From Adiantum capillus-veneris (Eukaryota > Streptophyta > Polypodiopsida > Polypodiales > Pteridaceae), in NCBI GenBank assembly GCA_014529385.2, contig CM043971.1:24481769-24545768 (forward strand): DNA of 64,000 nt. Direction: 5' to 3'. The position numbers and the translations under genes were made by a program. Every line of letters starts with the position of its first letter. The stretch's first letter is position 1. This document shows positions 21,817 through 32,262 of this stretch, piece after piece. The notes below the pieces were generated by a model. That model saw only the letters and a list, made by a program, of their open reading frames with translations. It made no database searches and had not been told where the DNA came from.

Positions 21817-22852
21817 TTGGTTCAATGCCGTTTTTGTGTAATCGCACGCTAGCACTTTCTCGACAGATTCTGGATCCGGAGTTCGAAAATTCACACTCGG
21901 CGTTCCGGGAGCGTTTCCAGCAGGTGACCTGCATTTTTACCCCCCTTTCGAAGCCGTTTATGCCCTCAGAATTTCGTTCTGAGCACTACAACAGAAGATA
22001 GATTTCAGCCGCGAAGAAATCCGTCTTGTGTAGATTGGCAAGAAGGAGGTGGTCGGCATCAATATCGGCATCGACATACATCACTCATTAGTCTTCAGAG
22101 CATCATCTATAGACCAGGTACACATATATATCATCAGATATATATATATTGCAGTCTGCATTGCTACTTCTTGTGCTTGCCAGGTTCCAGGGGAGGTGTG
22201 GCCATACGATGGCTTGACACCACTGGCATGTATTGCAGATTGATGTACTATGATTGTGGGTCTGCTAGTTGTGAGTCACGCTAGCAGACAGACCGCCGCA
22301 GCAGTCATAGGACAGTGATTGGTCTATTATAGGATGTATGCTAGTTCTGGACAGTTTGCTGAGCCATCTAAGAGGGTCGTGTGTGAGGTTTTTTGAAGCC
22401 AAGCACTGGGGGCTGGGTTACCCAGTGTGAGGTGGATTAGGTTGCTGGAGTGCCCCTCTACATGCATCCTCTTCGGCGACTTTTATCCCATAGGATGTAT
22501 GACTTTGTGTACACAATGGAATGCATCTTATGCGTCAGGCCGTTGAGGCATTGTTCAGGGTTCAGTCTTGAGACAAATACAGGTTTTGTCATCGCCCATA
22601 CAGGAGACAGTGTATGCTTACAGGACAACATATTACAGAGATCTTTAGATTTTTCACTGCTCAGCTATTTATGATTGTTTTTGAGCTATCTTTTGGTTCC
22701 CAGAGCTCAGTTTACAGGGGAGACTCTGTCAAAATTTTTCAAAATACTGACAGTTCTTGAGGAGAGGTGTTCAACTTGTTGATTATAGCTTGTTTACTGT
22801 GTATAGGGGAAACTCTGCTGGATTTTTCCCAAGAGTAAACAGTTTGACAGAT

Positions 22853-25135
22853 ATGGCATCTTCTCAAAGTGAGACTCTTTACAACATAAAGAAGCTGGAT
22901 GGCACAAACTTTCCATTCTGGAAGAAGCAGATTTGGCAAGTTTTGGTGCAGAAAAAACAAGTGAAGCCACTGAAGCTCAAAGGGGAGACACCAAAAGGTA
23001 TGGCTGAAGATGAGTGGGAAGAGCTTGACGAGTTAGCTTGTTCTACAATCATGCTGACACTGGCAGAAAATGTTTACTTCAATGTAGCAGAAGAGACTAC
23101 AGCGTATGGCGTATGGCAAAAGCTATGTGGTATGTACGAGAAACAAAGTGCTGCTTCTCAGATTTACTGGCTAAAGAAATTGGTGGATTTGAAGATGAAG
23201 GAAGGGACAGCCATGTCAAATCATCTCAATGAATTTCACACAATTTTCAGCCAGTTAACAGCACAGGAGATAGTCTTTCCAGATTCAGTGAAGGCTATGT
23301 TTCTCTTAATCACTTTGCTAGACAGTTGGGATACTTTTCGTACAACGTTAAGTAATTCTGTCACACTAGAAGGTCTTACAAGTGACAATGTAGAAGGCAG
23401 CTTGCTCACAGAGGAAGTGAACAGGAAGAACATTGACAAAGGCAAAGGCAATAGTGCTTTGGTCGTTTGAGGGAGACAACAGTTTAAAGAGAAGAAGGGT
23501 AAGAAGGCACAAAACCAAAGTAAGTCTCGTGATTCAAAGTCAAAGGATGACATAGAATGCTACCATTGTGGCAAGAAGAGTCACATGAAGCGAGACTGTA
23601 TGAAGTGGAAACAAGAAAAAGGCAAAACAAAGAGTTCGGAGCAAGATGAAAAGAAGAGTTCAGTGAAGATTGAAGAGGTGAATGTCACAGGATCTGGTTC
23701 AGATAGTGATTCTGGTATAGCAGCTGGTGACATCTTCCTCACAAGCAATGTTGATTCTGTTTTCTTGACTGCAGAGGATGGACATGCTATGAGTGATTGG
23801 ATTATCGACTCAGGGGCATCTTTACATGTTTCTCCGCACAAAGAGTGGTTTACATCATATGTGGCTACTAAAGATTATGTCAGACTTGGCAATGAGCAGG
23901 TTTGTGACATACTTGGAGTGGGAGATGTGCAGTTGAAGTTTCAGAATGGCTCTTCTTTATGGCTCAAGAATGTCAGACATGTTCCAGCAATTCGAAAGAG
24001 CTTGATCAGTACAGGGAAGTTGGATGATGCGGGTTATGTGACAGCTTTTGGGAACAATTCTTGGAAGATCTCCAAAGGTTCGATGACTGTAGCACATGGT
24101 AGAAAGTCAAGAACTCTGTACACTTTACATGTTTCAGAGGTTAAAAACCATGTAATTAATGTGATTGAGCAGCCAAGTGTGTCACTGTGGCATCGTAGGC
24201 TGGGACATATGTCAAAAAGAGGAATGGAAATACTTTCTCATTATGGTTATTTTCCTGGCTTTTCATTTCAAGATTTTGAGTTTTGTGAGCATTGTGTTTA
24301 TGGTAAGCAAACACAGGAACCGCACAGATCAAAGAGGAATTATAGGGACGAACGGTTAGCTCTTGTGCACAGTGATCTATGCGGACCAATGCCTAGTTTG
24401 TCACTAGGGGGAGCAACGTACTTTTGTACATTCATAGATGACTATTCTCACAAAGTATGGGTTTACTTCTTGAAGCACAAGGATGAGGTGCTTAAGGTCT
24501 TTAAGACATTCTTGCAACTTGTGGAGAATCAGAGTGGTCAGAAGCTGAAGTGCTTGAGAACTGACAATGGTGGAGAGTATGTTTCGAAAGCTTTTCAAGA
24601 CTTTTGTGAAGCAAAAGGGATAAAGCGAGAACTTATTGCACCATACAATCCTTCACAAAATGGGGTTGCAAAACGTATGAATAGGACCATACAAGAGAAG
24701 GTCAGAAGCATGTTGTCAAATGCTGAGTTGCCTAATGGATTTTGGACGGAAGCAGTGGCTACAGCAGTCCATTTGATCAACAGGTCTCCTAGTAGGGTTC
24801 TGGATAAGAGTGCAGTGGCGGAGATGCTATGGACAGGCAAGGCACCTTTGTATAAGCATCTCAGAGTCTTTGGTTGTGAAGCTTTTAGCCATATTCCTAA
24901 GGAGTTCAGGAATAAGTTAGAACCAAAGAGCAAGAAGTGTATATTCCTTGGCTACGGAGAATCGGGTGAGATGGGTTACCGGCTTTGGGATCCTGAGTCC
25001 AGAAAACTTATTCGTAGCAATGATGTGCATTTTAATGAACCCAAGTTTCACGCTAAGCCAGAGAAGACAGAGGAGATCAGAAGAGTTGTCTTCAGGGAAG
25101 ATGGACCTAGTGCTACTAACATCAAGACAGCATGG
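22853..25135 (+). pseudogene. Copia 1 gag, protease and integrase
   Basis: Starts MASSQSETLYNIKKLDGTNF. The gag (UBN2-type) frame stops at TGA 23468-23470, where copia C has Arg (CGA), then continues open: zinc knuckle CYHCGKKSHMKRDC, protease WIIDSGASLHVSP with an intact catalytic Asp, pre-integrase HRRLGHMSKRGME with CEHC, and the integrase core with LVHSDLCGP and RTDNGGEY. The third catalytic residue is changed: the region reads NGVAKRMNRTI where copia D has NGVAERMNRTI, so Glu of DD(35)E is Lys (codon 24671-24673). The frame ends at a frameshift near 25120. This copy could not make active integrase. Confidence 0.9.
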
Positions 25136-26819
25136 TGAGGCTCATGAACAGCCTATAGTGGCTAGAGAGGCAGAATCAGTTGTAGTGAGACATTCTGAGC
25201 GTGTCTCCAAACCACCTGATCGTTATGTGCCATCTCTAAATTATGTCATGCTCACAGATTGCGGAGAACCATCTTGTTACAAGGAAGCATTACAAGTGGT
25301 TGACTCGAAAAAATGGAAGTTGGCCATGCAGTCAGAGATGACAGCTCTGCATAAAAACCAGACATGGAAGTTGGTTAAATTACTACAGGGCAAAAAGGCT
25401 CTACCTTGTAAATGGGTTTACAGGTATAAGATCACCGCTCATGATAGTCAGCCAAAGTACAAAGCAAGGCTTGTTGCCAAGGGCTTTAAGCAAGAACAAG
25501 GCATTGACTTTGATGAAGTCTTCTCTCCAGTGGTCAAGATGACTACATTGAGATGCTTTCTTGCATTGGTTGCTATATTGGATTTGGTGTTGCACCAAAT
25601 GGATGTCAAGACAGCGTTCTTGCATGGTGATTTAGATGTGGAAATTTACATGCAGCAGCCAAAAGGGTTTGTTGAGAAAGGCATGGAACATTTGGTATGC
25701 CAGTTGTTAAAGAGTCTTTATGGCTTAAAACAATCACCGAGGGCATGGTACCATAAGTTCCACCAGTTTATGCTTTCTCAAGGCTACAAACGTAGTGAGT
25801 TCGATCACTGTCTATATACAAAGAAGGCTAAGGATGGCAGTTGGATGATCCTTATTTTGTATGTGGATGACATGTTGATTGCTGGCAAACACTTGGAAGA
25901 AATTTCAGCTTTGAAGTCAAAGATGGCAAAATCGTTTGACATGAAAGACATGGGTGAGGCAAGTCATATACTTGGTATGCGCATTGAGAGAGACAGATCA
26001 AAGAAGTTGATTTGGTTATCTCAAACAGAGTATATTGACAAGGTTTTGCAACGTTTCAATATGGAGAAGGGAAACGCATTGAGTGTTCCATTGCCACCAT
26101 ATGTGAAACTTAGCAAACAAGATTGTCCTGTGTCTGAGGAAGAAAAGGCTGAAATGGATAAGATTCCATATGCGTCTGCAGTGGGTAGTTTGATGTATGC
26201 AATGATTGCTACACGTCCGGATATTGCATTTGCAGTGGGAGTGGTTAGCAGATATATGTCAAATACCGACAAGAAACATTGGGAGGCAGTGAAAGGTATC
26301 ATGATATACTTAAAACATACAAAGAGTATGCGCATATGCTATGGTTGTCAGGATTTGAGTGTCACAGGATACAATGACTCAGATTATGCAGGAGACTTGG
26401 ATAAGAGGAGATCTACATCAGGCTATGTCTTTACATTGGTTGGAGGTGCCATATCATGGCGATCTCCATTACAAGATTGTGTTACGCAATCTACTACAGA
26501 AGCTGAGTATGTTGCAGCAAATGAGGCATGCAAAGAAGCTATTTGGCTTGGTAGATTGGTTGCAGACTTGGGAATCAAAATAGATATGCCAGAGTTATAT
26601 TGTGATAGTCAAAGTGCTATACAATTGGCAAAGAATCCAGTGTTCCATTCGAAGACTAAGCATATTGATGTGAAATATCACTTCATTAGGGAAGTACTTG
26701 AAGACAAGCAGATACAACTACTGAAGATCCACACCAAGGACAATCCTGTTGATCTACTCACAAAGGGACTTCCAGGAGAGGGCTTTGTGCATTGTCGTGA
26801 GTTATTGGGCATTGGATAG
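25117..26819 (+). pseudogene. Copia 1 reverse transcriptase and RNase H (shifted frame)
   Basis: Continuous open frame of about 560 codons after the frameshift: VSKPPDRYVPSLNYVM, WKLVKLLQGKKALPCKWVY, KARLVAKGFKQEQGIDF, KTAFLHGDLDVEIYM, the catalytic LYVDDMLIAGK box, then RNase H motifs (GYNDSDYAGD, STTEAEYVA, YCDSQSAIQLAKNP) and the end VDLLTKGLPGEGF. All expected RT and RNase H acidic residues are present. It lacks its own start and depends on the damaged upstream frame, so it is part of a broken polyprotein although the domain itself looks intact. Confidence 0.9.
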
Positions 26820-26892
26820 ATGGCAGCCATGTAAATCTTTGTACATTTATGTTCATAGATTTACAGTTACTTAAAGTGCCACATTGGACTTT

Positions 26893-26903
26893 AAGTGGGA
26901 GGT
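26893..26903 (+). promoter_or_regulatory. Copia 1 polypurine tract
   Basis: AAGTGGGAGGT directly before the 3' LTR; copia D has the same sequence before its 3' LTR. Confidence 0.85.
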
Positions 26904-27133
26904 TGTTGGGATTAAAGCCCAAGTGGCCTCTTATGTGGATTAAAGCCCAAGTGGCCTAACTCACTTACCTCTAACTCTTTGTATATACTCACTTGTACTT
27001 TGTGAATACTAAGGTTTTGGGAGATAACCCTTCTAACAGTTCTCTGCGTACTGTGTACTGTGTAAGCTCTCTGTGTATTTCTGTGTGTGTGTGTGTGTGT
27101 GAGAGTTGACCCACGCTCCGCTCCGCGACTTCA
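26904..27133 (+). repeat. Copia 1 3' LTR, with a replaced 20-bp block
   Basis: 230 bp. It differs from the 5' LTR by about ten substitutions and by one block: where the 5' LTR and copia C have the GC-rich GGCCGCCCGCCCGCC segment, this LTR has a second copy of GATTAAAGCCCAAGTGGCCT taken from 20 bases upstream. Confidence 0.9.
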
Positions 27134-27404
27134 AAATGCATCCAAATCATGGGCTGGTATATGTAAGGATAATGTGGTTTCGACATCTCCTATCATACAA
27201 GCCGTTGTCCAAGCAAAGAATGTAGAGAATGTGGACACTCAAGAATTATAGGAACGGCAAAAATGCTCAAAGAACATCGTCATTCGTGGAATGAAGGAGG
27301 AAAGCATGGAAACACCCCAATCTCTTGCGATTGCTATTGAAGAGTTTTTTCCTACACACTTTGCCATGTCTAGAATCATGGCTTATGGTGCACATCGAGT
27401 TGGA

Positions 27405-29782
27405 GATCAAGGACAAGTGGAAATTTTTCAAAGAAGTAATTTGCTCTTGTGCGAAGGAATTCTTTTCAGTGAAACACATGTCTTGCAAAATATCTAAGAG
27501 GGGTAGCACCAAGAAGAAATGGTTCAACATGGAATGTAGTCAAGCCCGAAAACACTTGTTAAGGTTGGATGCAAGCAAAGACAAGAAAGGCTACTTGGAA
27601 TATTCACACACATACAAAGCACTTGTTCAAAAAAAGAGGAGAAGGTGGAAAGTAAAGAAGCAACTTCCTTTAGTGCAAGAGAAAGCACATGCATATGGCA
27701 AGTTTTGGCAAAATCTAAAAGGCAAGCGTGTTGAGATCTTTGGTGACTTGACTCTTGAGGATATGTATACGCATTGCAAGAACCTCTATGAGAAACCCAA
27801 TGTTGATAAGATGGAGTGTTGTAGCTCCCTTCCATTTATGCCTCCCTTCTTTACCATTGAAGATGTATGTTGTGCGCTTGAGAAACTTGCTACCCGCAAG
27901 GCAGGGGACCTTCAAGGTGTCAAGGCTGAAATGATTAAATGGACAAGCAAGAAAACACAATATTGGATATGGGATATGTTTAACCTTGCACTTGAGCATG
28001 GCATGCCTCACGATTGGAGTGAAAATTGGATCAAACCTTTGCACAAAGGATGTAAAAAATGTGAACAACTATCGCACTATAATGGTTGGTTCTTTGATGG
28101 CAAAGTTATTTGGATGTATCAAGGAGATGAAGGTAAGTGAATGGGCTCAAAAGAACGGTAAACATGCACTAGGCCAAGCAGGTTTTTGAAAGCATCATAG
28201 CACTATTGATCACCTTGTCACTCTTTGAGTTCTTATGGAAGCATCTCAATTGAAAGGAAAAAAGTTGTATTGTTGCTTTGTAGATTTCAAGAAAGCTTTT
28301 GACATGGTACCGCGAGGAAATCTTTGGAGATGTATGCAAAGCCTTCAAGTGCCGAGAGAATTTATGCATGCAGTCTTTCACATCTACCAAAAAGTGATTT
28401 GTCGACTACGTATGGTAGATGGAATTTCAGAATTTTTTGCAAGCACCATTGGTGTAAAACAAGGATTCCCACTTTCCCCAGCCCTCTTTGGGCTACTCAT
28501 TGATGAATTGGAATGCATGGTTCTTGATTTTATGCAACAAGAAGGCATAGAAGAGGCTAAGATCGGAAATGCGGTGATCATGCTTTTGCTTTATGCCGAT
28601 GATGTAGTGCTCTTGACATATACCTTAGAAGATGCACAAAAGCTTATGAGTGTCTTGGAACGCTTTTGCCTACATAGCGGGCTAATCATGAATGGATCCA
28701 AAACCAAGGTTATGCTTGTAAAGACCCTCAATGATGAAAAGCCATGCATTGTATACAACAATGAGCAACTTGAAGTGGTAGATAGCTTCAAGTATCTTGG
28801 CCTTGAGGTTCCATCCAATCATAGATGGAAGGATTGCGCAATGCGTTGCTTGGAAGCCGGAAAGAGGGCTTATTATGCATTTGAAAACATGTGCAATGTT
28901 GGAGAGATCAAGCGTTGGGCTCTCAAAAATTACCTCTTTGACACATTGGTGACAGCGGTGCTTCTTTATGGAGTGGAGGTGTGGGTTGGTAGCATCGAAA
29001 AGTCTACTTGGAAAGAGTTTGAGAATGTCCAAAAGAGTTTTCTCACCAACTTTCTCCAAGTCAAGACACAAACACCCTACATGCTCTTACTTCTTGAGTC
29101 CGGATCGCTTCCCATTGAGGTCTTGAGCATGCAAAGGGTTGTGGAGTACATGCTTAAGACACTACGTAGCCCTTTGTATCGACTTCCTAGAATCGCATAC
29201 GAAGCAAGTCAAAAGGTCCAAAAGATATGCAAGAGAAAAATACTAAGTTCGGGGTGGATGCTTGACATCAAGGAATGGTTTGGAAGATGGGATGCATGTC
29301 ACTTGGTCAAGGATGCGTCGATCGACTCCCAAGTTAATGAGGCCTTCTTACATCGCCAATGTATCACAGCTTGGGAGAAATCCGGAGGTTCTCACTTTAG
29401 TCATTACACCACACACATTGCCCCAAACTACAAATCTCTCTTCTTCTCCGAACGCGGTAACCAAACCCATCCCTACATCCTTGAGCCCATCCCATTGAGT
29501 GCGATCCGCACCATTGCCTCCATTCATCTTAGCTCCCATTCTCTACGCTGCGAGACAGGACGTTGGGGCGCTGGCGAGGAGTCTCATCGACTTTGCACCT
29601 TATGCCCTCGTCAAGTGCGAGAGAGTGAGTACCACACACTACTTGAGTGCTCAGATTTTGACCACATTAGGTCCTCTTTTCCCCATATATTGAGCCATGA
29701 TCTCTCCCTACATACCTTCATCTCCCGACCACGATGTGGACTCTCTATTGCGACACTCATTTCAGCCATTTTTGAGCATTGA
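27405..29782 (+). pseudogene. LINE 1 ORF2: reverse transcriptase and CCHC tail, endonuclease deleted
   Basis: After an abrupt join to ORF1 the frame reads LEIKDKWKFFKEVICSCAKE, the linker that normally follows the endonuclease, then the RT: EDVCCALEKLATRKAGD, WIKPLHKGCK, VDFKKAFDMVPRG, GVKQGFPLSPALFGLLIDEL, the LLLYADDVVLL catalytic box and FKYLGLEV. The C-terminus has LRCETGRWG and a CCHC cluster, CTLCPRQVRESEYHTLLEC. Damage: a frameshift near 28055 and two TGA codons (28185 and 28226 regions) where CGA is expected (GFRKHHS, TLRVLM). The last 515 codons (28235-29782) are uninterrupted. Reverse transcription of LINE RNA is the family role; this copy lacks endonuclease. Confidence 0.8.
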
Positions 29783-29869
29783 GAGTCACTTATGACTTCC
29801 ACTCACACCACGTGACATGCTCATTTGGTCCCATAGGTCATATTTGACCTCCGAGGACGATAATAGAAC

Positions 29870-30011
29870 TTTCTACATATCTATCTATCTATCTCTCTCC
29901 CCCCCTCACACACACACACACACATGCACACACATAGACACGTGTGCACACACGCTATGCTCTTTTGGAAAGTGGGAAATTGTGCCATCATGAATGTGTG
30001 TGTGTGTGTGT

Positions 30012-30095
<84 letters not shown>

Positions 30096-30110
30096 ATGTG
30101 TGTGTGTGTC
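29870..30110. repeat. compound microsatellite at the LINE 1 3' end
   Basis: In order: (TATC)n with (CT)n, a C run, (CA)n, an 80-base spacer, (TG)n at 29996-30060, (AG)n at 30061-30093, and (TG)n again. ORFs made of VCVCV or SLSLSL here are artefacts. Confidence 0.9.
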
Positions 30111-30289
30111 AGAAGAAAGCATATAAAGGTGACAATCTTGGACAGAGAATGTGAGAGAGAGAGAGATGACCTTGAAGAAAGTATAGATGCGGTGTGTCAT
30201 CGCATCTCTCAAACTCCAATGCTTGCTCTGTCAGGGGCCCCTCTATTAGCATTGCGGTGATGGCGACCTTCAAGTCCTCGATGGCCTAA

Positions 30290-30800
30290 ACGCAAACTCG
30301 ATCCTTCGAGTTCGAGTTTTTTCCTAAACAATTAAAAGCGTCTATATTTTTTAAATTTTCATTTCCCAAACTCGGTGAGTTACGTAGCATGACACATAGC
30401 CCATGGAGTCCTTGGCCACGTAACTAGGCAAGTTACATGGCCACTACAAGTAACTCGCTGAGTTATGTGGCATGCACACAGTGGGTGGTGTGTCCTCATA
30501 TCTTGATGAGTTACGTGTTCACCACGTATCTTACTAAGTTATGTGCCACGTTGGCATTGAGCATTCATCCACGATGGCAAACACATAAGTGGTCAAGCTA
30601 CGTGGCCTGCCTACGTGACAATCACGTTGGCCTTTGTAACTCGACGAGTTACGTGGCATTTCCATGTGGGCATGTATCAGTGGAATGGTGTTCACACCTT
30701 CATGGAATGACCACATCACTTGGCGAGCTACGTGGAGCCTCTTTCTAGTAAGTCACCAAGTTCTAGTCCTATGCCACACATTGTAAGCCATTACTCGACG
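30290..30800 (+). repeat. array of a palindromic AACTCGNCGAGTTACGTGGCA-type motif
   Basis: About ten variants of GAGTTACGTGGC, several preceded by its complement (TAACTCGCTGAGTTA, TAACTCGACGAGTTA, TACTCGACGAGTTA), spaced about 35-50 bases. The ACGTGG core is a plant bZIP/G-box core. No unit is perfectly repeated, so this is an old or selected array rather than a fresh tandem duplication. Confidence 0.55.
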
Positions 30801-31999
30801 AGTTAGTTGCATTGAAAATGTCACGCTTGAGTGCGAAGTGCGAAAAGTGGGTTCACTCTTTGTTGCATACACCCTCCTACATAGGCTCATGTTGACCCAT
30901 GATCGTTTCTAGAGCTCGTTATACAAGGGAAAACTATGGTGCTTCTCGCCTCGATTCTTCCTTTATCTCATAAGAGTATTGTGCTATATTGTTGGATCTC
31001 CAAAGAAAGAGTCCAAGGCATCTTTGGTCCTACGAATCCATGACACATTGCGAGGGTCCAAAGGCCTTCCTAAAGATCCAATGAGCTACCTTTCCCATAC
31101 ATCATGGTAGGAATGTGTTTGTCTTGTAATGAAATGTGTTTTCCTTTTGCATGTCTCTAATATTAGTGTGTAGGAAGAAGTGAAAATCTATCCAGTTGCA
31201 GCTTGTATGCCATGAGAGAGACATGCATCGATCTATTAAATCCTTCCCAAAAATGTGATCGAATTCCATCTTTGACTATAAATTGGGTGGTAATTAGGGC
31301 CATGTTCTTTCTGTCCAAAACCTTAAGATATTAGCTTGGATAATTGTGTTGAGTTATGATCTATTAAGAGGAATTGTTGGATGTCATAAATGATATCTCA
31401 CTTGGGAATACCAATGCTCCTTATCATCCTTATCAGCCTAGAGTAAGAACGACATTTGAAAGAGTAGATTGGGATTATATGCTAGTAATAATTTGTTTTC
31501 ACACTTAAAACATAGAAAGACTTGACATTGGGCAACAAATTTATTTAGTAGGGTAGAGGAGCCAGTAGTGGGACGGGTAACTTGGGAGGGTATTTTAGTG
31601 TGAAAATTTTGGGAATTTTTGAATGGGGAGGTATTGGCCAGCTCGGCAAGGTCTTCTGAGCATGTTCAGTGGAATGATGCTATTTTGAGCAGGTCAGATG
31701 AGAATTTAAACAGATATATTGTTTTGTGTGTATCAAAAATGGTATCCAATGAAGATACCTATCTACCCCAATAAGTGGGACATCCGGGTTTAGTGGTTAT
31801 ATCTACCCCAACTGATAACATACCATGTGTAGTCCACCAGATAAACTCCCATGCACGACATTAAATGCTCCTTGGCGACCTCGTAGAAGCGACCGCGTAG
31901 TCCCAAGCTTATCTCCCTGTTGTGCGGACTCATGCAATCACAGGTCCTCTAGGCTATGCCCTCTCCACAGGGCGTCAATCTGAACCTCTGCCTCACTGC
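30801..31999. other. no gene seen
   Basis: Mixed sequence without a convincing coding frame, repeat or transposon end. Confidence 0.5.
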
Positions 32000-32225
32000 A
32001 TGCCAAGTGATTTGAAGCGCTTGCAAAGCGGTGGGCAACCCAGCAGCAAAATGCCGGTTTCTGATAGCATCGAAGAATCGATAGCCAGGGAAGCTTTGTT
32101 CGCCACAGACATGGCAAGTAATCTCTGTTTTTCGCCTTGTTTTTTGCCTTGCTTGTACTGTTTACTCTTTCCTATCTATGCTACCTAGTTTCAATGGATG
32201 CTCCTCCTCAAAAAATAGCACTGTC

Positions 32226-32262
<37 letters not shown>

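Larger units (their letters stand above)
21569..27133 (+). mobile_element. Copia 1: complete Ty1/copia element inside LINE 1
   Basis: 5565 bp with LTRs of 233 and 230 bp (TGTTGGG...CGACTTCA), a primer site for initiator Met-tRNA, gag-protease-integrase-RT-RNase H in copia order, a polypurine tract and a perfect 5-bp target duplication AAATG (21564-21568 and 27134-27138). Coding damage: TGA in gag, integrase Glu to Lys, and a frameshift near 25120. It is closely related to copia C (46-48 kb) and more distantly to copia D. Confidence 0.95.
21154..27424 (+). pseudogene. LINE 1 ORF1 (interrupted by Copia 1)
   Basis: The first part (21154-21568) encodes a long coiled coil: EIFNKQGEELRALAMENG, LENEVQECKRSLVDMNVLKE, LSKVESDHVLKEE, with leucines at heptad spacing. 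It breaks at CEMRN where Copia 1 enters. The second part resumes after the target duplication at 27139 as ASKSWAGICKDNVVSTSP, then KNIVIRGMKEE and FFPTHFAMSRIMAYGAHRVG, the RNA-binding-like module typical of LINE ORF1 proteins. A TAG follows DTQEL. The two halves join in frame across one copy of AAATG. The product would bind LINE RNA, but the gene is dead in this copy. Confidence 0.65.
21100..29880 (+). mobile_element. LINE 1, split by Copia 1 and internally deleted
   Basis: A non-LTR retrotransposon: coiled-coil ORF1 (21154 onward), then, after the copia insertion, the ORF1 C-terminal domain, a reverse transcriptase and a CCHC tail ending at 29782. A 3' UTR runs into a TATC/CT microsatellite tail at about 29870-29900. 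The 5' end is not defined; no target duplication was found. Most of the endonuclease domain is deleted near 27405. Without the copia (5565 bp plus 5 bp of target duplication) the element is about 3.2 kb. Confidence 0.7.

Noticed and set aside
29906-30260. ORFs rich in VCVCV, HTHTHT and RERERE
   Set aside because: Microsatellite artefacts at the LINE 1 3' end.
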